Below are positions 1-8,778 of a stretch of 64,000 bases of DNA, in pieces. The notes below the pieces were generated by a model. It saw only the letters and a program-made list of their open reading frames with translations. It had not been told where the DNA came from and did no database searches. This stretch comes from Microbulbifer sp. ALW1. Lineage in GTDB: Bacteria; Pseudomonadota; Gammaproteobacteria; Pseudomonadales; Cellvibrionaceae. Both the position numbers and the translations under genes were made by a program. Where the stretch lies: positions 3,078,501 to 3,142,500 of the forward strand of contig NZ_CP047569.1 in assembly GCF_009903625.1 (NCBI RefSeq). The letters are read 5' to 3'. The first letter of the stretch is position 1. Each line of letters starts with the position of its first letter.

Positions 1-491
1 ATACCTGGTTGTTTTAATTGGTGCATGTTCTTGTGCACTTAAATTCTCAAGCCCCGAACAGGGGCATCTAGCTTTTTCGCAACGTTATTGATGTCGCTAG
101 AAGTTAAAGGCGAGAAGCAAGAGTTTCGAATCCTGCACTCAGATCGCGCAGTTTCGCCACATATCAATCTATGCCGTGCGAACAGAGATTTTTCGCGATA
201 TTTACTGGCCGGACGGGCAGGATTTATCGATGTTAGCGAAGTTCTCTAGAAAAGTTCTTTACGGAACTGGGTTGCCGACTTTCCATAGAGCTGCTGGAGG
301 ATGGCGGTCAGCCGGAGTAATCGTGGGCATTCAGTAGTGACAGTCGGCAGTAGCAGAAACCTCACTCTCACCATTAAATACATCATTTAACATAATCTAT
401 ATTATGCGCACACGCACATGGCGAACTATGATTGTAGAGGCTCAGCTTCCGCTTCGCTAAAATCAACGGATTACACCAAATAGCTCCCCAT
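1..491. other. Window start without a supportable gene
   Basis: No convincing coding frame was found here. A short GC hairpin lies at 51-55/61-65 (gcccc/ggggc), followed by a weak T-run near 72-76; it could be the terminator of a gene lying to the left of the window. The last 120 bases are AT-rich (370-405) and probably hold the promoter of the LuxR-type gene starting at 492, but no clear -35/-10 pair was identified. Confidence 0.4.
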
Positions 492-1601
492 ATGGCTTCA
501 GTACTCGAACAAGAACACAGCCTGATTCTCGCGCTCTATGGCTCATTGACCAATCGCAGCGGTTTTCATGCATTCCTTGAGGCGTTGGCGAACGCAGTTC
601 ATGGTTGCGCTTCACAGCTCATCGTAGTTCGCAGAAGCCCCATGCAAATCGACCATCTCTGGTATCACGGTCTGTCCGAGGAATTCCTGGCCTGGTACCA
701 GGAAAACAACATGATCGCGCAGGATGTGGTTACCAATCATGCGGTCCGCCAGCCGCCGGGACAGTTTCAGTCTGCGCTACCGCTGTTACTGGAGTTTCAC
801 CCGGACAAAGATTATGAAAAATGGGAAACCGAGCAGGACATGCTCGATTCTGCATGGCTGGTAATCGACAGATCGGATACGCATACGTTTTTCCTCAGTA
901 TCCAACGTACCGTGGCCCAGGGCGCTTTTCTACGCAGTGATCTGGAGTCCCTCAATCGTTTGGTGCCACATATTCGTCAAACGATTCAGCTCTATCGGCA
1001 AATGGCGTCCCGCAGCCGAATAGCGGATTCGCTGTCTGGGGTCATTGAGATACTGCCGGATGCGACTTTTGTGCTGGATAGCTTTTCGTCGATAATTTAT
1101 TCAAATCGGGCAGCACGTGAGCTGATTCAACGTGAGCGGTGCCTGAGTATCCACGATGAGCGATTTACGTTCGATGAGAAAGAGCTTCAGGCAATCTTTA
1201 TGAGAACCTCAGCCGAGGTTGTACGTTCCAGCATGGGACAGGGCGTCTATTGCAGCGAGGCACTTTTGCTTAAAAGGCGTGATCGCAGCCCTTTGATATT
1301 AACCATCTGCCCCATTGAAAGTAGTGAACTGCTTTCAGGCGGTGCGCTGGTAACAGTATATGATTCAAACGGCCGCCCTCTTCCTACTGCGCGTCAAATC
1401 GCCAAATATTTCGATCTGACGGAAGCTGAAGCGCAAATCTGTGAAAGCCTTGCCATCGGCCAGGATATCCAGGCGATCGCCGATATCAGGGGACGCAGTG
1501 TGGCCACAGTGCGAAATCAACTGAAGAAAATCTTCGAAAAAACCGGCTGTACTCGCCAGGGAGAGTTGATCAGCCGAATTCTCTCTGCATTGTTGCGCTA
1601 A
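492..1601 (+). CDS. LuxR-family transcriptional regulator with PAS-like middle domain
   Basis: 369-residue DNA-binding regulator. The C-terminal ~60 residues form a LuxR/FixJ-type helix-turn-helix (LTEAEAQICESLA, then ATVRNQLKKIFEKTG, the usual recognition-helix signature). Residues about 180-290 look like a PAS sensor (VIEILPDATFVLD followed by IIYSNRAAREL). The N-terminal ~170 residues match neither an autoinducer-binding nor a receiver domain that I recognise. It stands alone, convergent with the oxidoreductase gene 23 bases downstream, so its targets cannot be read from context. The ATG at 492 has only a weak ribosome site. Membership of the LuxR HTH superfamily is secure; the signal is unknown. 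Confidence 0.85.
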   Translation: MASVLEQEHSLILALYGSLTNRSGFHAFLEALANAVHGCASQLIVVRRSPMQIDHLWYHGLSEEFLAWYQENNMIAQDVVTNHAVRQPPGQFQSALPLLLEFHPDKDYEKWETEQDMLDSAWLVIDRSDTHTFFLSIQRTVAQGAFLRSDLESLNRLVPHIRQTIQLYRQMASRSRIADSLSGVIEILPDATFVLDSFSSIIYSNRAARELIQRERCLSIHDERFTFDEKELQAIFMRTSAEVVRSSMGQGVYCSEALLLKRRDRSPLILTICPIESSELLSGGALVTVYDSNGRPLPTARQIAKYFDLTEAEAQICESLAIGQDIQAIADIRGRSVATVRNQLKKIFEKTGCTRQGELISRILSALLR

Positions 1602-1624
1602 GCGATAAAACACTTTGCTCAGGC

Positions 1625-2305
1625 TCACGCCAGCTCAGCGGAATCTACGATATGGGCACCCTGTGGGGCCCTGAGTGCTGCATCCAGCAGCGCCCGCGCG
1701 ATCTTCTCCGCCGGGTTAATACGCCAACGTCGCGGCAATATGGGCCCGGAAATCTTGAGAAGTGCCGCAGCCACACGTTCACCGAAACGAAACTCATCAC
1801 GCTGCCCGCCAATCAATCCCGGACGCACAAACGTCAAGGATTCGAACCCAACACCTCGCAACGCATGTTCAAGCTTTCCCTTGGTTCGGTTATAGAAAAA
1901 GCGCGAGTCCGGATCAGCCCCGACGGCAGAATTGAGTGCATAAGTTGGTGTGCCGTGCAGTCTGGCGAAGTGCGCAACCGCCAATGGGTAGTCGTGATCT
2001 ACCGTGAAAAATGCTTCCCGAGAAGCCGCTTTGCGCATCGTAGTACCGAGGGTGCAGATCACCGCATCTACCTCCCACCAGTCCTCTGTCCCTGATAGCT
2101 GATCGAAGTCCACGATGGGCGCATGTAATTTAGGGTGTGCGTTTAACGAGGGGTATACGGTTAACTGGCGCCTCACCGGGGCGACCACGGACACAACCTG
2201 CGGGTTACTCAATGCCTGCCGCATCACTTCTTTGCCGACCAGGCCCGTTGCACCGACCAACAGAAGGCGTTTGTGAGTTTGATTCTCCGGCACGTTACTG
2301 GTCAT
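1625..2305 (-). CDS. NAD(P)-binding oxidoreductase, atypical short-chain dehydrogenase (HTATIP2-like)
   Basis: About 226 residues with an N-terminal Rossmann dinucleotide-binding motif (LLLVGATGLVGKEVMRQAL) and a later ICTLGTT strand, typical of small atypical SDR / NAD(P)H-binding proteins of the HTATIP2/NmrA type. The substrate is unknown. The frame also opens at a GTG at 2323; the ATG at 2305 is preferred because the GTG would lie deeper inside the upstream hydrolase gene. With the ATG the two genes overlap by 11 bases, which suggests translational coupling in one minus-strand operon. Confidence 0.8.
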   Translation of the reverse strand: MTSNVPENQTHKRLLLVGATGLVGKEVMRQALSNPQVVSVVAPVRRQLTVYPSLNAHPKLHAPIVDFDQLSGTEDWWEVDAVICTLGTTMRKAASREAFFTVDHDYPLAVAHFARLHGTPTYALNSAVGADPDSRFFYNRTKGKLEHALRGVGFESLTFVRPGLIGGQRDEFRFGERVAAALLKISGPILPRRWRINPAEKIARALLDAALRAPQGAHIVDSAELA

Positions 2306-3845
2306 GTTTGCGAATTCTTTCACTGACGTGGAGATTCTCTGATGGGAATGCGCCAGACGAAGGAGTCATATTGAGAAAATGCACAGTGTGATCCTCCTGC
2401 CACGAATAGAATGGATTCCAGCGTAATCGCAATTGCGCAGCAGCGCTGATACGCAAAGCACCGCGTTCGCCGCGCAGAGCCAGGCCACCCAATTGAATTC
2501 CGGGGCCCTTACCCTCGGGGCGCCCACCGTAAATGCTGTCGTCTGGCGGAAAAGGCAAGGCGACATGGGAGAGGGAATAAATATTCTTCGGCCAGCGCAG
2601 GCCCAGTGGCTCTTGGAGGTGGCCGCCCTGCTCTCCTTCTGGCCAGTGGCGAGCGACGACATCCGAAGACCCCCTGCCGGCGTTGGTTACCAGGGTCAGG
2701 GTGTAGTTGCGGTGCGGAGCCTGCTGAATCGCGGCGAGCATCCGGTCTGGTTTCCACGTCAGAAGCGGCTCTATTTGCGCCTGGCGGTTGATGTCGAAGA
2801 GCACCAGTTGATGCCCGCCTTCTGGCAGCAGGTTGTAGAGATGCTCCACCACGGCGGTCGCCTCTACCGTGGCGTCTACCACTGATGAAAACGAGAGGAT
2901 GGGAGGCATGTCACCTAGCGCACGCTCTTCGGAAAGCGTTCTGACACGCTTTTTGATCTCCCTGGTAATCTCGTGGGAAAGCGCAGCGGCATTGATGGCA
3001 AAGGATCCATATTTGAAGGGCTCGTATTCCAGCGAATGCACGCTATCCCAGGCTACCTTGTCCATCCCCAGGAAATGCCCAACCCGGGCCTGCCATACCG
3101 CCAGTGCCGCCACCGGTGAGATACCGATTTCCGGGGATAACAGCACAAGCTTCTCAACCCGCGGTAATTCGGGGTTATCCAGCGTGCTAAGCGCGTAGTG
3201 GATCCCAAGCGCCGCGCCATTCGAATAGCCGACGATGTAGATGGGGCGCCCTTCTCCGGTTTCCGCCAAATGGCGCATTGCGAGTTTGACGGCCGCCGCC
3301 ATATCTTGCCAGCTGACGGTGGTCAGCCCGGACGGCGCTGTTCCGTGCCCCGGGATTCGCAGCCCCAGCACCGTGGCGCCGGATTCGTGGAACCGCTGCC
3401 CCAGGTGACGAAGGCTATAGGGAGCATCGGTGAGTCCGTGCAACAGCAATACCATTGCGCGGGGATTGTCCCGCTCCAACAGGAAACTGCGATTCCAGTT
3501 GGGCGACCAGCGTGCGGGGTCCGCCAAACTGCCCCTCTGGTAGCGATTGAAACTGCTCTCAGTGGCCGGGGCCGTTTTCGCGTAAATTTCTCCGTCAAGT
3601 TGTGCAAACAACCGGTCTTCCAGCGCCAAGTATTCCGTGAAGCTGGCTACTTGTGCCTCCTCGGTGAACTCCTCATCCAGCTCGGTCGTCAGCCAGATCG
3701 GCAGCTCTGGGCCACGGTTTAAATAGACGATGTAGCCTGTCACAAGCAGCAGCAGGCTTGTGGCAACACTGGCGAGCAGTAGCCGAACGGTGGCGGGCAG
3801 CATGCGAAATGGGTTTCGTAGAGGTTTCAGGTGCGCGCTCCCCAT
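2295..3845 (-). CDS. Membrane-anchored alpha/beta hydrolase
   Basis: 516 residues. An N-terminal hydrophobic segment (about residues 18-42) suggests an inner-membrane anchor with the catalytic domain in the periplasm. The fold is shown by the oxyanion region LLLHGLTDAPYS, the nucleophile elbow GYSNGA (Ser near residue 208), an acid candidate in SFSSVVDATV and the late segment LSHVALPFPPDD, which probably carries the catalytic His. It resembles serine aminopeptidase S33 / lysophospholipase-type hydrolases. The physiological ester or amide is not evident. It overlaps the downstream oxidoreductase gene, so the two are probably co-transcribed. Confidence 0.82.
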   Translation of the reverse strand: MGSAHLKPLRNPFRMLPATVRLLLASVATSLLLLVTGYIVYLNRGPELPIWLTTELDEEFTEEAQVASFTEYLALEDRLFAQLDGEIYAKTAPATESSFNRYQRGSLADPARWSPNWNRSFLLERDNPRAMVLLLHGLTDAPYSLRHLGQRFHESGATVLGLRIPGHGTAPSGLTTVSWQDMAAAVKLAMRHLAETGEGRPIYIVGYSNGAALGIHYALSTLDNPELPRVEKLVLLSPEIGISPVAALAVWQARVGHFLGMDKVAWDSVHSLEYEPFKYGSFAINAAALSHEITREIKKRVRTLSEERALGDMPPILSFSSVVDATVEATAVVEHLYNLLPEGGHQLVLFDINRQAQIEPLLTWKPDRMLAAIQQAPHRNYTLTLVTNAGRGSSDVVARHWPEGEQGGHLQEPLGLRWPKNIYSLSHVALPFPPDDSIYGGRPEGKGPGIQLGGLALRGERGALRISAAAQLRLRWNPFYSWQEDHTVHFLNMTPSSGAFPSENLHVSERIRKHDQ

Positions 3846-3999
3846 AGGTGAAGTGTGACGTCCGTCATAAGCCGCTCGTCCGCCTGTTGCTGTCGCGCGA
3901 AAATATTGTCATTGAATTCATGGTGTTAGCCCTTTGGGACGTATGTTCCCATTAGCGATTCCGCTAGGATGCGCCCTCATTTTCTCGGGGGAGATTACC

Positions 4000-4329
4000 A
4001 TGTCAATTGGACAGAAAATATTTAACGCCATCGAACTGTTTTCCGCGGAAGCACCGCATTTCCAGCGTTTTATCGCCGCACTCAAGGATACACTGATCGA
4101 AAACGGCGCCGCGCCCAAAATGGCAGAGCGCACCGCAGAGGTAACGGCTGATGCGCTATCCCAGGAGTCTGCTGGTGACCATCACCTGGGAATGGCGCAG
4201 CTGATCGCGTTTCACCCAGTGCTGCTGGAAACCATGGGTAGTGACCTGCCAACAATCAGTGCCATGCACAAATATATGTCCTTCTATCTCAGCTTTGCCG
4301 ATGATGCTGCTGCGGTCAGTATCAACTGA
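4000..4329 (+). CDS. Small protein of unknown function
   Basis: 109 residues beginning MSIGQKIFNAIELF. This ATG was chosen because a strong Shine-Dalgarno (cgggggag, 3986-3993) sits just upstream; an in-frame start at 3934 has none. The protein is soluble, mildly acidic and apparently all-helical, with no signal peptide and no motif that I recognise. It is flanked by a divergent hydrolase and by an MscS gene starting 160 bases downstream. The ribosome site and codon use suggest a real gene; function unknown. Confidence 0.65.
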   Translation: MSIGQKIFNAIELFSAEAPHFQRFIAALKDTLIENGAAPKMAERTAEVTADALSQESAGDHHLGMAQLIAFHPVLLETMGSDLPTISAMHKYMSFYLSFADDAAAVSIN

Positions 4330-4489
4330 CCACCATCACGGGTTTTTGACAGACTCTGCGACTACCGGTGGATTTCCGCGCCCTTGTATTACACCCAACG
4401 GCTGTTTAACATCCAGCCTCGGTTTGCCGCGGTGACTGGCTAAACTGATTTATCCCTCCTGATTTTTCACCGAGCGTCCTGGGTTTTTC

Positions 4490-5359
4490 ATGTTGATCGA
4501 GCTGTACCATAAGTTTGCGGACAACAAGCTGGTATTGAGCCTGCTGCTCATTGCCACGGTAATTCTGTTGCGCTTCCTGCTGACGCTTCTGTTCAAGAAG
4601 TCCGGCTGGGCGCGCCAGGATGTTCGGCGCCGAATTCACATGGTGCACAACTTCAGCAACCTGCTGATGGTGATCAGTCTTTTTGCAATCTGGGTTTCTG
4701 AATTACGGGATTTTGCGCTGTCGATCGCAGCGTTTTCGGTGGCCATTGTCATTGCGCTGCGGGATGTAGTCGCTTGCCTTGTGGGAGGGCTCTACCAGGC
4801 CAGCATGCGCTCTTTCACCATTGGCGACTGGGTGCGGATTGGTGACCAGTTTGGCGAGGTCATCGACAACAACTGGCTGAGCACCACCCTGCTGGAAATT
4901 GATCCGCACGGCCTCGGTAACGGCTATACCGGTACCACCCTGTACGTACCCAACAACGTGTTCTTCACCCAACCGGTGAAAAACCTGAATTTCATGCGCC
5001 GCTACATTGAGCATACTTTTGCCATCGTGCGTGAGAACAAGGGCGAAAATCCATTTGCCATCAAGCCCTACATCACCGAGCGCGTGCTGGAGCACTGCGA
5101 ATCCTTCAAGGATGTGGCCGAACGCTACTGCAAATTGATCGAGAGTCGTATGGGCGTTGATCTGGCTGGCACCGAACCGAAAATCAAATTCAGCACCAGC
5201 GAACTTGGACACGACGTTTTGACGATCACCCTGTTCTGCCCTCGTGAAGAGGCGACGAATATCGAACAGAAGGTTACCGAGGACTTTTACCAGTTCTGGT
5301 ATGGGGCCAAGGCTGGCCCTACAGGTGGCGCTTCAGAGCCAGTCGAAGAACCCGTTTAA
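4490..5359 (+). CDS. MscS-family mechanosensitive ion channel
   Basis: 289 residues. Hydrophobic segments lie at about 17-36, 53-70 and 74-100, the third being the pore helix (FALSIAAFSVAIVIALRDVV). They are followed by the MscS beta domain with the usual FTIGDWVRIGDQFGEV and LYVPNNVFF motifs and a C-terminal alpha/beta region. MscS-like channels release solutes on hypo-osmotic shock. The size matches small MscS proteins. The stop codon is 2 bases from the end of the convergent anti-sigma gene, so the two transcripts must overlap at their 3' ends. Confidence 0.9.
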   Translation: MLIELYHKFADNKLVLSLLLIATVILLRFLLTLLFKKSGWARQDVRRRIHMVHNFSNLLMVISLFAIWVSELRDFALSIAAFSVAIVIALRDVVACLVGGLYQASMRSFTIGDWVRIGDQFGEVIDNNWLSTTLLEIDPHGLGNGYTGTTLYVPNNVFFTQPVKNLNFMRRYIEHTFAIVRENKGENPFAIKPYITERVLEHCESFKDVAERYCKLIESRMGVDLAGTEPKIKFSTSELGHDVLTITLFCPREEATNIEQKVTEDFYQFWYGAKAGPTGGASEPVEEPV

Positions 5360-5361
5360 GC

Positions 5362-5592
5362 TCAAGAGTCTAGATCGGAGCTGCCACGTGCGGCTCCATC
5401 TTTCCCGTCCGCCTCAGATGCTGTCTTCGCGTAGCCTTTCGACAGCTGGCGCAAGGTGCGCATCTGATCGCCGAAATTGCGACAGCCTCGACACATCAGC
5501 AGATGCAATTTCAGCTGGAGTTTTTCACCCCCGTGTAATGGTCGCTCCAGCTGTTCCGAGAGCAATCGAGTGGCTTGTTTGCAGTTCATCAT
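5362..5592 (-). CDS. Zinc-finger (ZAS/zf-HC2) anti-sigma factor
   Basis: 76 residues. The N-terminal MNCKQATRLLSEQLERPL and the motif HLLMCRGC (H-x3-C-x2-C) are the hallmark of ZAS-type anti-sigma factors, which bind zinc and sequester an ECF sigma factor. There is no membrane segment, so it would be a cytoplasmic anti-sigma. Its start overlaps the stop of the sigma factor gene by 4 bases (5589-5592), the usual arrangement for a coupled sigma/anti-sigma pair. The signal that releases the sigma factor is not evident. Confidence 0.85.
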   Translation of the reverse strand: MMNCKQATRLLSEQLERPLHGGEKLQLKLHLLMCRGCRNFGDQMRTLRQLSKGYAKTASEADGKDGAARGSSDLDS

Positions 5593-6290
5593 GCCGTGGA
5601 TTCCCCTCTCGATCTTGCTGCGGACGTTTCAAACCAGCTGTTCTCCAGGCATTCACGCAAGCGCAACCTGGCGCGGTACAGAATCACATGAAGGTTACTG
5701 GTAGACAGCGACAACTGGCTGCAGATTTCCTCGGATTCCAGCTCGATAAATTCCCGCATCATAAACACCCGCGCCTGCTTTTCCGGCAAGCCATTCAAGC
5801 AGGCGTCAAATACTCGCCAGAAGTGGTCGCTCTGCACGCCCCCCTGCGGGCCATTCCAGCTGGTCGGACGCTCTGCCCGGTGCCAGTGACCATTGGTTTT
5901 AAACAGGGCATCCATAAATTGTTGCTCCCGCTGCTCCTCGTCGCCGAGCTGACTGGAGGCAATAACCCGCTGACGGTAGCGCAGGGCATCGGCAATTTTG
6001 AATTTGAGAATCGAGAAGACCCAGGTTTTCAGGGCCGACTGGCGGGCAAAGGACTCGATATTTTTCAGCGCCCCGGCTAGCGCTTCCTGCACCGCATCTT
6101 CCGCTTGATCGTCATCGCGCAGCTGCAGGCGCGCAAATTTGAGCATCTGAGCACGTAATTCCGCCAGAAACTGCGGATCAACCAGCTGTTCTTCTACGGT
6201 GGCGCCAGAGGGACCAGAAACAGCGGCGTCACGCTCGACACCGGAGCTTCCCTCTTCCACGAAACTGTCACTGCCCTCTGAATCACTCAT
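5589..6290 (-). CDS. ECF-type sigma-70 family RNA polymerase sigma factor
   Basis: 233 residues. Region 2 is clear at about residues 45-115 (DQAEDAVQEALAGALKN, then ALKTWVFSILKFKIADALR) and region 4 at about 165-220 (LPEKQARVFMMREFIELE, then STSNLHVILYRARLRLRE). Region 3 and the long N-terminus of housekeeping sigmas are absent, as in ECF factors. The N-terminal ~40 residues are an acidic, Ser-rich extension. It is translationally coupled to the downstream zinc-finger anti-sigma gene and is probably autoregulated from the 92-base gap upstream. Confidence 0.9.
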   Translation of the reverse strand: MSDSEGSDSFVEEGSSGVERDAAVSGPSGATVEEQLVDPQFLAELRAQMLKFARLQLRDDDQAEDAVQEALAGALKNIESFARQSALKTWVFSILKFKIADALRYRQRVIASSQLGDEEQREQQFMDALFKTNGHWHRAERPTSWNGPQGGVQSDHFWRVFDACLNGLPEKQARVFMMREFIELESEEICSQLSLSTSNLHVILYRARLRLRECLENSWFETSAARSRGESTA

Positions 6291-6382
6291 ATTGCCGTTT
6301 TCTATACTTGCTCGTTATTAGTCGCGGTTCAGGCCGCATACTTACAGACTCCAATGAAAAGGTATAGAGCGCCCTTACCGAA

Positions 6383-7462
6383 CTACGGCTGCAACGCAGT
6401 GTCCTGTGTCTGCACTGCGCGTTCCAGCTGCACCAGTTGACCTTTCAGCTCCGCCTTTTCCTGAAGCGCCTGTTGGTGTTCCATACGCAGTGACGTCAAG
6501 TTCTCGCGCAACCGCTTAATCTCGATTTCCAGTTTACTGCACGCTTGGCGCTGCAGCTCGGAATCCCGGGTACAGGCCGCATTGCTGCTCGACAGACCGG
6601 CAACCTGATCTCTCAGCTGCGCGATTTCCGCGGCACTTTCCTGCAATTTAATCGCCTGCGCGTTATGGTGCTGCCGCATTGAGTCAAGTTCCGCGCGCTC
6701 GGCAGTGAGCGCCTGTTGCGCCAGCTGCAGTTCTGAAGCCTGCGCTGCGCTGCGAGAACCCAGCTCCGCAAACTGCTGTTCACGTTCATCAAGGCGTCGC
6801 CCGGCAACGGATAGCTGCTCATTCAGATGGGCGATCTGCCCGTTCAGTTGCGCGGTGCTCTGGCGAAACTGGTCCCGCTCCTGCTGGCGATCATCGGCGA
6901 TTCGCTGCTGAAAAAACTCGAAGTGCTCTCTTACCGTACGATTCTCCTGCTTGAGTTCATCGACGCTATTGCGGAGTTCGGCAATCCGCACGCCCGCCTC
7001 CTCTCGCTGAAATTCACTTTTAGCCAGAGCTGCTCGCGATTCATCCAGAGATTTGTGTAATTCCCGATTGCTTTCTTCAGAGCTACCCAGCTTTTGTTCC
7101 AGCTCCTGCAGGCTGGCGCTACGCTCCGCGAGAACTACTCGCGCCTCCACAAGTTCTGCCCGCACAAGTTCCAGCGCTTCCTCGGATTCTTCACGTACGG
7201 TATCTATTCTGCGATCAGCATCGTCTTGAATACGCTGTTGCAGACCCTTTAACGCATCCACCAGATCTTTCGGCAGACCGCCAATTTCACTTTGGGCATT
7301 GCCCGTTTCCGCTTTCCAGCGCTTCAGCAAGGGCGCAATCGTGCTTTTGCTACCGGTACCCAGCTCCTCCCGCACGCGATCGACGGTTGGCTCTTCGCCG
7401 CGCTGCTTGATGGTGTCTGCTGCCTGGACGATATCGAAATAGTTGACGCCTGTACGTGCCAT
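6383..7462 (-). CDS. KfrA-like DNA-binding coiled-coil protein
   Basis: 359 residues. The N-terminal ~60 residues match the KfrA N-terminal DNA-binding domain found on plasmids (FDIVQAADTIKQRGEEPTVD, then STIAPLLKRWK). Almost all of the rest (about 80-355) is heptad-rich coiled coil full of Glu, Gln, Leu and Arg. KfrA of IncP plasmids is an autorepressor that polymerises on DNA and helps partition. Chromosomal relatives are less well understood. The gene starts 172 bases from, and divergent to, a tyrosine recombinase, and an 8-bp inverted repeat lies 65 bases upstream of its ATG. The ATG has a good ribosome site (aaggaacc). A role in nucleoid or element maintenance is inference. Confidence 0.8.
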   Translation of the reverse strand: MARTGVNYFDIVQAADTIKQRGEEPTVDRVREELGTGSKSTIAPLLKRWKAETGNAQSEIGGLPKDLVDALKGLQQRIQDDADRRIDTVREESEEALELVRAELVEARVVLAERSASLQELEQKLGSSEESNRELHKSLDESRAALAKSEFQREEAGVRIAELRNSVDELKQENRTVREHFEFFQQRIADDRQQERDQFRQSTAQLNGQIAHLNEQLSVAGRRLDEREQQFAELGSRSAAQASELQLAQQALTAERAELDSMRQHHNAQAIKLQESAAEIAQLRDQVAGLSSSNAACTRDSELQRQACSKLEIEIKRLRENLTSLRMEHQQALQEKAELKGQLVQLERAVQTQDTALQP

Positions 7463-7526
7463 TTTGGTTCCTTGTCGGCCGAACTGGCCGATTCCTTTAT
7501 TCTCGGTTTCGGTTAATTTCGTACTG

Positions 7527-7545
7527 TATTACGTGTTACGTAATA
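7527..7545. promoter_or_regulatory. Inverted repeat upstream of the KfrA-like gene, candidate operator
   Basis: TATTACGT-gtt-ACGTAATA, perfect 8-bp arms around a 3-bp centre. It lies in the KfrA-like gene's promoter region. KfrA proteins repress their own promoters by binding such repeats, so autoregulation is a reasonable guess. Confidence 0.5.
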
Positions 7546-7589
7546 ATGCATAATTTTTTCTTTTTTGCTCACCTTTTAACATCGAATTT

Positions 7590-7623
7590 CTAACCCACGA
7601 TAATTAAACTTATCGTGGGTTAT
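7590..7623. repeat. 13-bp inverted repeat between KfrA-like gene and recombinase
   Basis: Arms TAACCCACGATAA (7591-7603) and TTATCGTGGGTTA (7610-7622, read with the pairing base at each inner end) form a perfect dyad around a 6-base centre. The sequence after it on the plus strand is only moderately T-rich (tgttttctt), so it could be a terminator-like hairpin, an operator or a recombination site for the adjacent tyrosine recombinase. Confidence 0.55.
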
Positions 7624-7691
7624 GTTTTCTTAGTGTGAGAAAATGCCCGCCTCACCAGTACAGAATCCAACTTTTGGACACGACCCTGGAT

Positions 7692-8747
7692 ATGGAAAAG
7701 TCTCCTCTCGAACTGCCAAGCCTCGAATCGCCAAGCCTTGAATCCGCCCGACTCGATACGCCGGAACCCCGCAAGCAACTGCCCAGGGAAACCGTGCAGG
7801 CGTACCTGAATGCCGCCACCTCAGAAAGCACCCGCAAGGCGTACCGTTCCGCAATTCGGCAGTTCGAGAAATGGGGCGGACGGCTACCCACGGACAGCGA
7901 AACCTTGACCCAATACCTGCTTGGCCGCGCGCAAACACTGAACCCACGGACTCTTGATTTACACCTGACCGCTATCGGGCAGTGGCACCGCTACCAGGGC
8001 ATCGCAAACCCGGCCCAGGAACCGCTGGTGCAGAAAACCATGAACGGCATCCGCCGCATTCACGCCAAGCCCAAACAAAAGGCAAAGGCCCTGCGGCTGG
8101 AGCACATCGCGCAAATGGCCAGCCACCTGCGCGCACGCACGGACAGCAGGAAAAAGTATCGGGACCTGGCATTGATCCTGGTGGGATTCTTCGGAGCATT
8201 TCGACGCAGCGAGCTGGTCGCGATTCGGGTTGAAGATCTGATATGGGAGGAGGATGGCCTGATTGTGCATTTGCCGCGATCAAAGACAGACCAGACGGGC
8301 CAAGGCATGCAGCGCGCCCTCCCTTTTGGCGACAAATCGGTGTGCCCGGCATCCGCCCTCAGAGATTGGTTGGCGGCAGCCGATATGACGGAAGGACCCG
8401 TATTCTGTGCGGTAAACCGCTGGGATCAGGTTCAGCGCAAGCCACTCAACCCAGGCGCAATCAATCAGCTACTGAAGCAACTGGGCGCTGAGTGTGGCTT
8501 TGACTTTATTGGCAACCTGAGCAGCCACAGCTTCCGCCGAGGGCTATCCACCTCCGCGGCACGTGAAAAGGTAGATTTTGAATTGATCAAAAAGCAAGGC
8601 GGCTGGAAGAGTGATGCAACGGTTTGGGAGTACATCGAAGAGGGGCAGCGGCTGACCGACAATGCCGCAACCGCGCTAATGGAAAAAATGGCCGCAATCA
8701 GCGCTGATTCTGCCGGGCCGGTCGATGACGACAAACATCAAAGCTAG
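7692..8747 (+). CDS. Tyrosine recombinase / site-specific integrase
   Basis: About 351 residues from the ATG at 7692; the same frame opens at a GTG at 7635 with no ribosome site, so the start is uncertain. It has a SAM-like N-terminal core-binding domain (STRKAYRSAIRQFEKWGG) and a catalytic domain with all expected residues: Arg in FGAFRRSELVAIR, Lys in LPRSKTDQTGQG, His-x-x-Arg in SHSFRRGLS, Trp in KQGGWKS and the nucleophile Tyr in VWEYIEEG. It therefore looks active. The N-terminus has a PSLES repeat encoded by a 15-bp tandem duplication (7715-7744). There is no excisionase, phage gene or tRNA next to it; its only partner is the divergent KfrA-like gene. Confidence 0.88.
   Translation: MEKSPLELPSLESPSLESARLDTPEPRKQLPRETVQAYLNAATSESTRKAYRSAIRQFEKWGGRLPTDSETLTQYLLGRAQTLNPRTLDLHLTAIGQWHRYQGIANPAQEPLVQKTMNGIRRIHAKPKQKAKALRLEHIAQMASHLRARTDSRKKYRDLALILVGFFGAFRRSELVAIRVEDLIWEEDGLIVHLPRSKTDQTGQGMQRALPFGDKSVCPASALRDWLAAADMTEGPVFCAVNRWDQVQRKPLNPGAINQLLKQLGAECGFDFIGNLSSHSFRRGLSTSAAREKVDFELIKKQGGWKSDATVWEYIEEGQRLTDNAATALMEKMAAISADSAGPVDDDKHQS
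7715..7744 (+). repeat. 15-bp tandem duplication inside the recombinase gene
   Basis: gccaagcctcgaatc is followed directly by gccaagccttgaatc (one mismatch). It encodes PSLES twice in the N-terminal region ahead of the core-binding domain. Confidence 0.7.
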
Positions 8748-8778
8748 AGAGTTTGGCAACTACCTAATGATCCAAAAA

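Noticed and set aside
121..341. Open plus-strand frame in the first 350 bases
   Set aside because: No start with a ribosome site, no recognisable motif and too short to judge; possibly a gene remnant but not supportable.
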